From assembly GCF_900104725.1 (NCBI RefSeq), contig NZ_LT629758.1, positions 7,526,001 through 7,590,000 on the forward strand: a DNA stretch of 64,000 nucleotides, in the 5' to 3' direction. The notes under the pieces are model-generated. The model had not been told where the DNA came from. It saw only the letters and a program-made list of their open reading frames with translations, and made no database searches. Positions 45,401 to 53,418 of this stretch are shown here, piece after piece (position 1 is the first letter of the stretch; the number at the start of each line of letters is the position of its first letter). Source of the stretch: Actinoplanes derwentensis. GTDB taxonomy: Bacteria > Actinomycetota > Actinomycetes > Mycobacteriales > Micromonosporaceae. The position numbers and the translations under genes are program-made.

Positions 45401-46863
45401 CCGGCCCACCCGCCGGTCGTTTCGGACCCGCTGGTCCAGCCGGTGCCCCCGGACGGTGCGGTGCCACTCTCGGCGGCACGCCGGCGGCCGGCCCGGGTGG
45501 GCCGCTCGCTGTAGTCGGCCTCGCGGCGCCAGGCGGCCCGGTCGTCCTCCCGGACCAGGTGCCGGGCGTCGTCGGCGGCCGAACGCTGCCAGCCGGGCGC
45601 GTCGGTGCGCTCCCACCGGGTGATGCCACCGGTGTTCTCACCGGGCGGCGTGCGGTCGGCACGATCCGACCGGGAGGTCCCGGAGACCGGGGCGGTGGAC
45701 CAGGAGCCACTGTCCTCGTCCCGGCGCCGGGATTGTCCCGAACCGGACGGCTGCTGCCAGGACGGAGTCTGCTGCGGTTGCTGCCAGGACGGTGCCGGGG
45801 TGGAGGGTTCCTGCCACGAGGGGGTCCGGCCGGACGGCTGCTGCCACGACGGCGTCTGCGCGGACGGCTGCTGCCACGACGAACTGCCCGACGACCAGGT
45901 CTGCTCGACCGGGGTGGTCGCGGACGGCCCGTCGGACCGCCGCCGCCAGGACGTCGAGTTGTCCGGATCGCTGCGCTGCCAGGACGCCGAATTGTCCGGG
46001 TCATTGCGCTGCCACGACCCTGAGTTGTCCGGGTCGTAGCGCTGCCGGGGCGGTGTCTCGGGCTCGGACTGCCGCCAGGACGGTGCCGGTTCCGGTGCCG
46101 ACTGCCGCCACGACGGAGTCGGGTCGGGTGATGCCGGCGCTGGTGACTGCTGCCAGGACGGTGCCGGATCCGGTGCCGACTGTCGCCACGACGGCTGGTC
46201 GGTGGCGGACTGTCGCCACGACGGTGTCTGCTCGGCCGCCGACTGCCGCCCGGATGTCGTCTGGTCCGCCGCCGACTGCCGCCAGGACGGGGTCTGGTCG
46301 GCGGGTGCCTGTCGCCAGGACGGGATCTCGGGCTCGGGCTCGGCCCCCGGGGTCGGCCACGCCGTCCCGGTGATCGCCGGCTGGTCCCGGCTGCTCAGGT
46401 CTCGGCTGCCGGGGTCCCGGCCGTTCGGTTCGTCCTCGTCGTCGCCCTGCCAGGACTCGGTGGTGGAACGCCACACGTGCGAGCCGGTAGAGGAGCGCCA
46501 CTCGGTGGTCTGCCGCCAGCGAGCCCCGGTGGCGCGCCACTCGGCGGTCTGGGTGCGCCAGCCGGCGCCGTCGGCCGGGAAGGTGGGCCGGCCGGTCGTG
46601 CTGACCTCGGCGGACCACCGGTTCGCCGGCTCGATGGCCTGGCCGCCGCCGTTGTACGGCTCGACCTCGGCCTGCTGGGCCCAGTCGTCGGCCCGGCGCT
46701 GCCAAGTGAGTGCTTCGTCGCTCGGCGCCATGCTTCCGGTGTCGGTGAGTGACGACCAACGAGGCTCTGGATCTTGAGGCTCCGGGTCACGGGTGGGCCA
46801 AGACCCCGCAGCGCGCCTACTGCGCGACATGCGGGTGCTGTAGTCCCACTCCCGTTGGTCCAC
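42454..46863 (-). CDS. Giant repeat-rich membrane protein (Trp-, Arg-, Gln-rich), unknown function
   Basis: 1,469 residues from GTG 46863; an ATG at 46830 is an alternative (neither has a clear ribosome-binding site). The first 1,300 or so residues are low complexity with regularly spaced Trp: TPSWRQSAADQ- and TPSWQQPSG-type units (about 45720-46330), about 19 tandem xDxSR pentapeptides dominated by ADLSR (44975-45275), RELPAGPPAQPQRPAFGGPQ-type units (44030-44170) and PSWADQERxxR units (43600-43990). The C-terminus has three membrane helices (VWYGIPVVLFGVGILLLDSG, GFGIALVVSMMLAYGL, VGLAAAVVGGGLATVLSSA). No signal peptide, so the long part is cytoplasmic. It lies beside dnaB and the ssb operon. 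I do not recognise a function. Confidence 0.8.
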   Translation of the reverse strand: MDQREWDYSTRMSRSRRAAGSWPTRDPEPQDPEPRWSSLTDTGSMAPSDEALTWQRRADDWAQQAEVEPYNGGGQAIEPANRWSAEVSTTGRPTFPADGAGWRTQTAEWRATGARWRQTTEWRSSTGSHVWRSTTESWQGDDEDEPNGRDPGSRDLSSRDQPAITGTAWPTPGAEPEPEIPSWRQAPADQTPSWRQSAADQTTSGRQSAAEQTPSWRQSATDQPSWRQSAPDPAPSWQQSPAPASPDPTPSWRQSAPEPAPSWRQSEPETPPRQRYDPDNSGSWQRNDPDNSASWQRSDPDNSTSWRRRSDGPSATTPVEQTWSSGSSSWQQPSAQTPSWQQPSGRTPSWQEPSTPAPSWQQPQQTPSWQQPSGSGQSRRRDEDSGSWSTAPVSGTSRSDRADRTPPGENTGGITRWERTDAPGWQRSAADDARHLVREDDRAAWRREADYSERPTRAGRRRAAESGTAPSGGTGWTSGSETTGGWAGHTDTGNITAFSGPGDGPAAPSWGTRSGTPSRRDRRRAEETRPEPARADLSRTDPSRADQSRADLSRTDLSRADLSRADLSRADQSRADQSRADLSRAELSRADLSRADLSRGDLSRPDQSRIDQSRTDLGRPDRSRTDLGRPEDTGRREAGAKRGPGQSRPRYNANPTNWREDTASWDGDQDTSNWTRDPDTGQWSRAEDDPRVLAWRAEAARRDAVKPAPEPEEEPTGRRARRGEPSGGVPGGPMPDARADGGPGWPTSAVPNNAPSGDMPGNRPRSAMPGPGALPGPPDDGRRRRGEEPTGWRGEDPAGRRRAGDAGPGPQRFDEPMGAESWRSEPEPRSGRRRGGAPEEYPSPDGGRPGPRPPQWQDPDPRRSGYQDESPADDPRWQQEPSGYEQSYPPPQQRRSGFGSARELPAGPPAQPQRPAFGGPQRELPAGPSAQPQRPAFGGPQRELPAGPSAYGDSNPSPVAPASSAAPSWADQERQQRPGNAPSWADQERPDRQDRSGGPSWADQERPDRSGGSSWADQERQDRQQRSGGPSWDDQERPQRPVSSPAWADQERGQQSAQRAAYGAPGTDSSWSDQERRPDPSRAEPDRRPPAQRPGGEPSWNQPARPVSGPAWRDQEQQQGPSYGGPRIPSQSPGYDAPGGGGSRRPEQAEPGRPAYGARELPAGSAAPSWTEQQKPAYGPAADELTARWPDPLSEQPPARRGYDDRDDPPPAGGGFGGRPPLADWLAAERADRRGADYRSAGAGQDGETDWRRQLSGEPTEGESRRYSTSDFPPFRPSGSASVDGTSNLALSATSVISLAPGAGAADALPSGGGTALAVEEDTSWPPRRSTGAFQGTGSYERRPVSDDYFTTSTAPGDLLDPDDDEEEEETGSPLAAVGYTAVWYGIPVVLFGVGILLLDSGQRTNALNTLTDAAPGFGIALVVSMMLAYGLRSITTAWKSASVGLAAAVVGGGLATVLSSAISGNSLS

Positions 46864-47253
46864 GTCAAAAGGGTGACGTGCGCGAGGCAGAACCGCAACG
46901 CCTCAGCGCGACTGCTTGCTCACTGGAGCCAGTATTTCAGCAGATCCGGAACCTTTTCTGCCCTCCGCAGGTGTGCACAACGAAACACCTGGTCGAGTTC
47001 GTTTTTGCCAAAAGTTATCCACACCGTATTCACAGGGCTACCCACAGGAGCTGCCGGAGTTGTCCACAGGTTGTCCAGAGGCTCGTCCACCGCGGCAGTT
47101 GGGCCGGAGGCAGCGGGATTCGTACAGTGGTCCAGCCTCACATGCGGACTTGATCGGATCGAAGCGCTGAATCCTGCGACGAACCCGTCGAATGGGTTGT
47201 ACCGAGGCGGTTCGATCGAGCACGCAGTGTGGCCGAGTGGAGGGGGAGTTCGG
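46864..47253. other. Intergenic region upstream of dnaB with DnaA-box cluster
   Basis: About 390 bp between the divergent giant-protein gene and dnaB. It holds several DnaA-like boxes at 47015-47090 and the AGGGGGAG ribosome-binding site of dnaB at about 47241-47248. No other gene supported. Confidence 0.6.
47015..47090. promoter_or_regulatory. DnaA-box cluster upstream of dnaB
   Basis: TTATCCACA (47015-47023, exact), TTGTCCACA (47060-47068, the form preferred in Streptomyces), and weaker relatives TATTCACA (47027), CTACCCACA (47038-47046), TTGTCCAGA (47071-47079) and CTCGTCCAC (47082-47090), all on one strand. Confidence 0.65.
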
Positions 47254-49992
47254 GTGTCGATCACCGACGACGCGAGACCTGAGTCACGGCCGCCAGCCGC
47301 ATCCGGGGGCGGGGGCGGCTCCTTCAACGGGGGCGGTGGCAAGGGCAAAGGTCCGCAGGACGGTGGCGGGGGCGGTGGTGGTGGCGGGTTCGACAAGGCG
47401 CCACCGCAGGATGTCGCGGCCGAGCAGGGTGTGCTCGGCGGCATGCTCCTCTCCAAGGACGCCATCGCCGACGTCGTCGAGATCCTCAAGGTCGCCGACT
47501 TCTACCGGCCGGTCCACGCGACGATCTACGACGTCGTCCTCGAGCTGTACGGTCGTGGTGAGCCGGCCGACGCCTTGACCGTGGCCGCGGCGCTCGCCGA
47601 TTCCGGTGAGCTGGGGCGCATCGGCGGCGTGCCCTACCTGCACACGCTGATCGAGAGCGTGCCGACCGCAGCGAACGCGTCGTACTACGCCCGGATCGTC
47701 TCCGAACGTGCCATTCTGCGCCGCCTGGTCGAGGCCGGGACCAAAATCGTGCAACTCGGTTACGGTACGGGTGGCAACGGCGGCCGCGACGTTGACGACA
47801 TCGTCGACCTCGCCCAGCAGGCCATCTACGACGTCACTGAGAAACGTGTCAGCGAGGACTTCGCAGCCCTAGGTGACATGCTCCAGCCGACCCTCGACGA
47901 GATCGAGGCGGTGGGCGCTTCCGGTGGCATGATGACCGGTGTGCCGACCGGGTTCCAGGACCTGGACCGGCTGCTGAACGGGTTGCACGCCGGCCAGCTG
48001 ATCATCGTGGCCGGCCGCCCGGGTCTCGGTAAGTCGACCGCGAGTATGGACTTCGCCCGTAACGCGGCGATCCAGCACGGTCACGCCAGTGCCATCTTCT
48101 CGCTCGAAATGAGCAAGATCGAGATGGTGATGCGGTTGCTCTCCGCGGAGGCGCGGGTTCCGCTGCACACGCTGCGATCGGGTCAGCTCTCCGACGACGA
48201 CTGGACGAAACTGGCCCGGCGGATGGGCGAGATCAGTCAGGCGCCGATCTTCGTCGATGACACACCCAACATGAACCTGATGGAGATCCGGGCCAAGGCG
48301 CGACGTCTCAAACAGCGTCACAACCTACGGCTGCTGGTGATCGACTATCTCCAGCTGATGTCCTCACCGAAGAAGACCGAGAGCCGTCAGCAGGAGGTCT
48401 CGGAACTCTCCCGTGGTCTGAAACTGCTGGCCAAGGAGATCGAATGCCCGGTGATCGCGGTGAGCCAGCTGAACCGTGGCCCCGAGCAGCGCACCGACAA
48501 GCGCCCCCAGCTGTCCGATCTGCGCGAATCGGGCTGTCTGACCGCGGCGACCCGGGTCATGCGTGCCGACGACAACAGCGAGGTCACCCTTGGGGAGTTG
48601 CTCGCCTCGGAGAGCCGTGACATTCCAGTCTGGGCACTCAATGATCGACTTCAATATACGCCTCGGACGATGACGCACGTCTTCCCCAGCGGCTGCAAGC
48701 AGGTTTACCTGCTGACTCTCGCTTCGGGTAAGCGGATCGAGGCTACCGCCAACCATCCGTTCCTGACCCTGCACGGTTGGAAGCCTCTCGGTGAACTGGT
48801 CGTCGGAGATCGGCTCGCCGCGCCACGACACGTGCCACCGCCCCTGTTGCTGAGGCCTTGGGTGGAGCCCGAGTTGGTGCTGCTCGCTCACATGCTGGGC
48901 GACGGCTCCTTCGTTCGCCGGCAGCCCATCCGCTACGCCAGCGTGGACGAGCTCAACCTGACCGCGGTGGCCGAAGCGGCGAAACACTTCGGTGTCACCG
49001 CAGTGCGCGACGAGTACGCGGCTACGCGAGTCACTACTTTGCGTCTTCCCGCGCCGTACCGGTTGGCGCGCGGCAGCCGCAATCCGATCGCCGAGTGGCT
49101 GGACGACCTAGGGTTGTTCGGCTTGCGGTCGCACGAGAAGTACTTGCCTGAGCGGCTCTTCTCCATACCTAAGGAGCAGGTCAGGCTCTTTCTCCAGCAC
49201 CTTTGGGCGACCGATGGCTCAGTCACAGTCAACAAGGCCGGCACGGGAGGCCGCATCTACTTCGGTTCGACCAGTCGGCCGATGCTGGAAGGCATCTCCC
49301 GGCTGCTGCTCCGGTTCGGTATCACTGGTCGGCTGCGTGTTGTGCGGGTGGAACGTCATCGGCCGCAGTTCACTCTCGATGTCTCGGGGCGCGACGATCA
49401 GTTGCGTTTCCTTCGGGAGATCGGGGTCTTCGGCGGTCGGTCGGCTCAGTGCGAAAGCTTGCTGGCGGTGCTGGAGAACTCGCGGAGTAACACGAACGTG
49501 GACACCGTGCCCCGGGAGATCTGGGACGAGGTCCGCACGATCCTCTTGGACAAGGGGATGACGCACCGTGAGTTTGCTGCGGCGATTGACGTCCAGTTCT
49601 GTGGGAGCACTCTGTGGAAACACGCGCCAAGTAGGCAGCGACTGGCCCGGATCGCGGATGTTCTGGAGAGTGCTGAACTCGAGCTGCATGCCACGAACGA
49701 TGTCTTCTGGGACGAGATCGCCTCGGTGGAGAGCCTTGGTGAGCAGGAGGTCTACGACGCCACGGTGATGGGAACGCACAACTTCATCGCGAACGGCATC
49801 GCCACCCACAACTCGATTGAGCAGGATGCTGACGTGGTGATCCTGCTGCACCGCGATGACTACTACGACAAGGAATCGCCTCGGGCAGGTGAGGCCGACT
49901 TCATCGTTGCCAAGCACCGTAACGGGCCGACTGACACGGTTACGGTGGCCGCGCAGCTGCACCTGTCGCGCTTCGTCGACATGGCTATCTGA
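47254..49992 (+). CDS. dnaB: Replicative DNA helicase DnaB with intein
   Basis: 912 residues from GTG 47254 (AGGGGGAG upstream). An N-terminal Gly-rich leader (about 45 residues) precedes the DnaB N-domain (AAEQGVLGGMLLSKDAIADV), then RecA-type Walker A (IIVAGRPGLGKSTASMDFA), IFSLEMSK, LLVIDYLQLM and VIAVSQLNRGPEQ. After LSDLRESG an intein begins at Cys428 and ends at Asn853; the C-extein resumes SIEQDADVVILLHRDDYYD. Without the intein the protein is 486 residues, the normal helicase length plus leader. Unwinds DNA at the replication fork. Mycobacterial DnaB also carries inteins. Confidence 0.96.
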   Translation: MSITDDARPESRPPAASGGGGGSFNGGGGKGKGPQDGGGGGGGGGFDKAPPQDVAAEQGVLGGMLLSKDAIADVVEILKVADFYRPVHATIYDVVLELYGRGEPADALTVAAALADSGELGRIGGVPYLHTLIESVPTAANASYYARIVSERAILRRLVEAGTKIVQLGYGTGGNGGRDVDDIVDLAQQAIYDVTEKRVSEDFAALGDMLQPTLDEIEAVGASGGMMTGVPTGFQDLDRLLNGLHAGQLIIVAGRPGLGKSTASMDFARNAAIQHGHASAIFSLEMSKIEMVMRLLSAEARVPLHTLRSGQLSDDDWTKLARRMGEISQAPIFVDDTPNMNLMEIRAKARRLKQRHNLRLLVIDYLQLMSSPKKTESRQQEVSELSRGLKLLAKEIECPVIAVSQLNRGPEQRTDKRPQLSDLRESGCLTAATRVMRADDNSEVTLGELLASESRDIPVWALNDRLQYTPRTMTHVFPSGCKQVYLLTLASGKRIEATANHPFLTLHGWKPLGELVVGDRLAAPRHVPPPLLLRPWVEPELVLLAHMLGDGSFVRRQPIRYASVDELNLTAVAEAAKHFGVTAVRDEYAATRVTTLRLPAPYRLARGSRNPIAEWLDDLGLFGLRSHEKYLPERLFSIPKEQVRLFLQHLWATDGSVTVNKAGTGGRIYFGSTSRPMLEGISRLLLRFGITGRLRVVRVERHRPQFTLDVSGRDDQLRFLREIGVFGGRSAQCESLLAVLENSRSNTNVDTVPREIWDEVRTILLDKGMTHREFAAAIDVQFCGSTLWKHAPSRQRLARIADVLESAELELHATNDVFWDEIASVESLGEQEVYDATVMGTHNFIANGIATHNSIEQDADVVILLHRDDYYDKESPRAGEADFIVAKHRNGPTDTVTVAAQLHLSRFVDMAI
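48535..49812 (+). mobile_element. Intein in DnaB with LAGLIDADG homing endonuclease
   Basis: 426 residues. Splicing blocks: A CLTAATRVMRADD (nucleophile Cys), B KRIEATANHPFLTLHGW (T-x-x-H), F VYDATVMGTHNFIANGIATHN, with final His-Asn and the extein Ser as the downstream nucleophile. Two endonuclease motifs, LLAHMLGDGSF and LWATDGSV, keep the Asp residues, so endonuclease activity is possible. The insertion follows LRESG before SIEQDAD, a conserved helicase motif and a known intein site in DnaB proteins. Confidence 0.93.
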
Positions 49993-50036
49993 GATCGGTA
50001 TGGCTATCTGAGATCGGTATGTCGATCTGAGACCGG
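49981..50036. repeat. Triple 19-bp direct repeat over the dnaB stop
   Basis: ATGGCTATCTGAGATCGGT at 49981-49999 and 50000-50018 is identical, with a third, degenerate copy at 50019-50036. The first copy covers the last dnaB codons and the stop. Confidence 0.9.
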
Positions 50037-50277
50037 CAACGGCCGTTTGTGGCCATATGGTCGCCTGGGTCTTGGTGAGTGGGCGCCGGGTCGCGGTGTT
50101 CGTGGGGTGGGAACGGGCGGCCCGGCACTGGCACCGGATCCGGCTTATCTCGAAGCCGGCGCGTGGGGTGGGCGTCGGCTGGTCGGGTGGGCCGGAGTTC
50201 CGGGCTGAACTGAAACGGAAATGCGAAGCCCGGATTCGTAGGATTGGGCGGCTATCGGAAGAACGTCCGGGAAGCGG

Positions 50278-50607
50278 CTAGGCGGCTTCGCTGGCGCGGT
50301 GATTGGTGACGATCTGTTCGATCTGTCGGGATGTGCTGGACGAAGCGTTCCGCACGGTTTCCACGATCACCCGGGCCAGGGTGTCCGGGTTCCATTCCCG
50401 GCAGGCCTGCTGGTCCAGGCGGAGCCCGACGAGGCTGCCGGTGGCGTCCACAGTGGCGTGCACCACGCCGTTCTCGGATTCGGCACTGACCTGCATGGTC
50501 GCGAGGCTGCGCTGAAGTTCGTCCACACCGGAACGAAGTTCCTCGTAGCGCCCGTAAGTGTCTGCCAGGTCGGTGCGCAGCAGGGATTGGTCGGCTGTTT
50601 CAGTCAC
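50278..50607 (-). CDS. YbaB/EbfC-like DNA-binding protein
   Basis: 109 residues from GTG 50607 (AAGGA upstream). The pattern matches the YbaB family used by actinobacteria: DTYGRYEELRSGVDELQRSL, VSAESENGVVHATVDATGSL, and LARVIVETVRNASSSTSRQI. YbaB-family dimers bind DNA and influence nucleoid organisation. It lies close to dnaB but on the opposite strand. The family is inferred from pattern only; identity is not strong. Confidence 0.72.
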   Translation of the reverse strand: MTETADQSLLRTDLADTYGRYEELRSGVDELQRSLATMQVSAESENGVVHATVDATGSLVGLRLDQQACREWNPDTLARVIVETVRNASSSTSRQIEQIVTNHRASEAA

Positions 50608-50868
50608 GGTTTTTCCTTCGCTCGCCGCGACAGGGGGGCGATGTGACAATACCCAAGATCGGCGACGTTGCGTATTCCGATAACTTCGTAACGCACATGT
50701 AAAGAGAACCTTATCGAAATATCTCGCTCTAAAGTGATGACACGACTCCGTTTTGTGATTACTCAGCGTGATCAATGACACGTTCGTCATTTGATTACGA
50801 GCGTGAAAACTGGCGCGCTCACTAGGGCGGAAACAGCCACTGTGGAGGATCCGGTGCGCGTGACCGAA
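50608..50868. other. AT-richer intergenic region upstream of YbaB-like gene
   Basis: About 260 bp between two minus-strand genes. It is clearly lower in G+C than surrounding DNA (50650-50820) and probably holds the promoter of the YbaB-like gene. No gene supported. Confidence 0.4.
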
Positions 50869-51696
50869 TTACTGTGAGTGCGGAATGGGAAGCGCCGGAA
50901 CCGTACCGGCGACACGAAAGCCCTCTTGCAAAGGGCCGCCGGTGTGATCCAACACAGCTCGGACCGCAGCGAGAAGAAGCTCCCGATCGTCGCCCGTCAG
51001 CACGGCCCGATGCCCCTCGACGAGACGGCCGGGAAGCCCTGGATCGACCTCCGCGAGCCGGCGCGGCAGCCACTTTCCGCGCGCCGACCAACGATTCTCG
51101 GCCAGTAGAAGCAGATCGGAGGCGGACAACACGATCGTGGCCGCCAGATAAGCGACCTCGACCGGATCGGTGGCGCCGCGCAGATCGTCCAACAGGTCGG
51201 TGACGAGGTACCGCTGATAGTCGACGGCGGCGGCTCCCGGGTCCGGCGGCCCGGCGGCGAGTAGCGCGACCGCCTCGGCCTGATAGATCTCCGCCAAAGC
51301 GGTCGGCGATTGCGGCCCGGCACCGGTTCGGGAAGCACTCCGCGAGACACCGGGGAGGAGTGGATCCGGTTCGTCACCGGGCTGCGGAAGAACCAGGGGG
51401 ACGCCTTCGGCGACCATGCGCAACAGCGGGGTACGTCGCCGCGAGGCATCCAGTCGCCAGTAGTGCCGTAAGGACTCCGGGGTCTGCACGAACCACTCGA
51501 CGAGCTGGCCGGAATGCCGGGTGGTCTCCCGGAACGGGGCCGGCGGACCGTCGAGGACGACCACCACGTCCAGGTCGGACCATCGGGTGCGCCGGGCGGT
51601 CGGGGCACTGCCACCGAGAAAGGCGGCGTGCGCACTCGGGAACCGGGCGGCGACGAGCTGGGCAGCGACTTCCACGGGATCGGTCGACACGGCCAC
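50869..51696 (-). CDS. Nucleotidyltransferase-domain protein
   Basis: About 275 residues. The N-terminal FLGGSAPTARRTRWSDLDVV is the nucleotidyltransferase fold GG-S and D-x-D signature. Then RETTRHSGQLVEWFVQTPES and a C-terminal helical part (VEVAYLAATIVLSASDLLLL, AENRWSARGKWLPRRLAEVD) like aminoglycoside-type nucleotidyltransferases. The target is unknown. The start at GTG 51696 is a guess; the frame is open to 51762. Confidence 0.72.
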   Translation of the reverse strand: MAVSTDPVEVAAQLVAARFPSAHAAFLGGSAPTARRTRWSDLDVVVVLDGPPAPFRETTRHSGQLVEWFVQTPESLRHYWRLDASRRRTPLLRMVAEGVPLVLPQPGDEPDPLLPGVSRSASRTGAGPQSPTALAEIYQAEAVALLAAGPPDPGAAAVDYQRYLVTDLLDDLRGATDPVEVAYLAATIVLSASDLLLLAENRWSARGKWLPRRLAEVDPGLPGRLVEGHRAVLTGDDRELLLAAVRAVLDHTGGPLQEGFRVAGTVPALPIPHSQ

Positions 51697-51827
51697 ACCA
51701 TGACACGCGGGCGGCGTCGACGGCGCGATGCGGCTCGGGAAGCGAGCGGCCCGGCTGAACAAAGCAGGTCAGCCGGGCGGCTACCCGGGCGAGACGGCCC
51801 GGCTCAAGCCAAGGCCGGGTCGTCGGC

Positions 51828-52214
51828 TCAGTCGAACAGGCCGTGCAGGAAGCTGCGGCGACGGTAGTGGCCGTGGTGCCCCGCGTGCCGGTAGTGGCCG
51901 TGGTGACCGTAGGCCGGGACGGCGGGTGGGTAGGCGTTCGGCCGCGGAGCCCCATACCCGGGCGGCGGGGGCGGCGGCGCGTAGCCGGGCTGCTGCTGGT
52001 GGTGGATGGGCTGCTGGTGCGGGGCGGGCGGCGCAGGAGGGGGCGGGACCTGACCGCCCTGCGAACGGTTGAAGGTGGCCTCGGCGGCGAAGAGCTTCTC
52101 CAGCTCACCGCGGTCCAGGAAGATCCCCCGGCACTCGGTGCACTGATCGATCGTGACACCGCTGCGCTCGTACACCCGCATCTCGCCGTGACACTTGGGA
52201 CAGGTCATATGCAT
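51828..52214 (-). CDS. TFIIB-type zinc-ribbon protein with His/Pro-rich tail
   Basis: 128 residues. The N-terminal zinc ribbon is MTCPKCHGEMRVYERSGVTI and DQCTECRGIFLDRGELEKLF (C-x2-C ... C-x2-C). The rest is Pro/Gln/Tyr-rich, and the last 30 residues are His/Arg-rich (YGHHGHYRHAGHHGHYRRRS). Ends in LHGLFD. The family (zf-TFIIB) is common; function unknown. The His-rich tail may bind metal or membranes (inference). Confidence 0.8.
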   Translation of the reverse strand: MHMTCPKCHGEMRVYERSGVTIDQCTECRGIFLDRGELEKLFAAEATFNRSQGGQVPPPPAPPAPHQQPIHHQQQPGYAPPPPPPGYGAPRPNAYPPAVPAYGHHGHYRHAGHHGHYRRRSFLHGLFD

Positions 52215-52215
52215 T

Positions 52216-53418
52216 TCAACGACGGTACAAGGCGGTGTCTCCCCGTGCAGCCGAAGATGCGGCCGAAGTCGCTGTGTCCTTGCTGAGTGCCAGGGCGAAA
52301 AAGACCAGTGCGGCCGGGTAGAGCAGGTATCCGAATCGTGTTGTCGGCATCAACAGGATCGCGGTGAGAAGTCCGTATCCGCAGAAGAAGGCAGCGGACC
52401 GGGCGGTACGTGGCGGGCGGCGCAGCAGCAGGATCCCGATCACGACGGCCGCGAGTCCGAGCAGGCCCATGGCGAGGTAGCGCCCGCCCGGCTCGATCTG
52501 GGAGATCAGGTAGCCGGGGAACGGGGACTGCGCGGGGCTGGTCACCAGGCCGTGCCCCAGGGGGAACCGGAGCACGTTCTCGATCAGTGCGTCCGGGTCG
52601 ACCAGCAGCGGCGGGACCAGGGCGAGCAGCGGCAACCCGAGGGCACCCGGAAGCAGCCGCCACGACCGGGTGAACAGCGCGAACACGACCAGCACCGCGA
52701 CCACCGGCAGGGCGAACAGTTTGCACGCGGCGGCGAACCCGACGGCTACGCTGGACCAGCCGAAACGACCGGCTCCGGCTAATGCCAGCGCGAGCAGGCA
52801 CAAGGCCAGAACCGGGATGTCGTCCCCGCCGGTGGCGAGTGTCAACGCCGTCACGGGGAGGACGGTGGCGGCTTGCAGGGCCCGTACGGAACCCGGCGTT
52901 GAACGTACGAAATGAAAAGCCGCAGCCAGCGCGCTGACCGTGACCACCGCGAACCAGATCCGGGCATCGGTGAACCAGAACTCGCCGGCGAGCGCCCGTG
53001 GCAGGCCGAAGATCGACATGCCGGGTTGGTAGGGCCGGTAGCCGAGAAGGCGCTCGTCGAGCGGGATCGCGGCGATCTCCGCCCGGCTCAGGTAGGGCGT
53101 GCCGCTGTGCAGCAGCGACTCACCCATGTGCTCGACGACCAGCACTTCCTCCTGAGCCCGGTCGGTGCGCCCACCGGCCCGCTGCACCGCCTGGATCACC
53201 ATCGGCAGCAATGCGACCGCGCCCCAGGCGGCCCAGGTCAGCAGTTCACGACGCCGCACCAGGTAGACGAGCAGGGCGGCGGCCAGATAACCACCGGCCG
53301 CTACCGCACCCCACGCCCGATGCGGCAGCAACGTCGAGGTCAGCGCGGTGACCAGGGCGAAGACCGCGGAGAGCGCATAGAAGAGCAGGTCGACGGCCCG
53401 ATCCGACAGCTTGATCAC
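52216..53418 (-). CDS. GT87-like membrane glycosyltransferase
   Basis: 400 residues with about nine hydrophobic segments. After the first helices, the loop EEVLVVEHMGESLLHSGTPY and FGLPRALAGEFWFTD resemble the acidic region of GT-C enzymes. The helices include FAAACKLFALPVVAVLVVFA and FGYLLYPAALVFFALALS. It probably adds a sugar from a polyprenyl-phosphate donor; acceptor unknown. It lies 1 bp upstream of the zinc-ribbon gene and overlaps the GGDEF-EAL gene by 4 bp. Confidence 0.78.
   Translation of the reverse strand: MIKLSDRAVDLLFYALSAVFALVTALTSTLLPHRAWGAVAAGGYLAAALLVYLVRRRELLTWAAWGAVALLPMVIQAVQRAGGRTDRAQEEVLVVEHMGESLLHSGTPYLSRAEIAAIPLDERLLGYRPYQPGMSIFGLPRALAGEFWFTDARIWFAVVTVSALAAAFHFVRSTPGSVRALQAATVLPVTALTLATGGDDIPVLALCLLALALAGAGRFGWSSVAVGFAAACKLFALPVVAVLVVFALFTRSWRLLPGALGLPLLALVPPLLVDPDALIENVLRFPLGHGLVTSPAQSPFPGYLISQIEPGGRYLAMGLLGLAAVVIGILLLRRPPRTARSAAFFCGYGLLTAILLMPTTRFGYLLYPAALVFFALALSKDTATSAASSAARGDTALYRR

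Noticed and set aside
1..49992. Joining of the two blocks that flank dnaA on opposite sides in Mycobacterium, as a novel rearrangement
   Set aside because: The same one-sided order (rpmH to dnaB) is known from Streptomyces, so it is not novel.
50057..50281. A 74-residue plus-strand gene after dnaB
   Set aside because: No recognised domain, no clear ribosome-binding site, and its end overlaps the YbaB-like gene; too weak to call.
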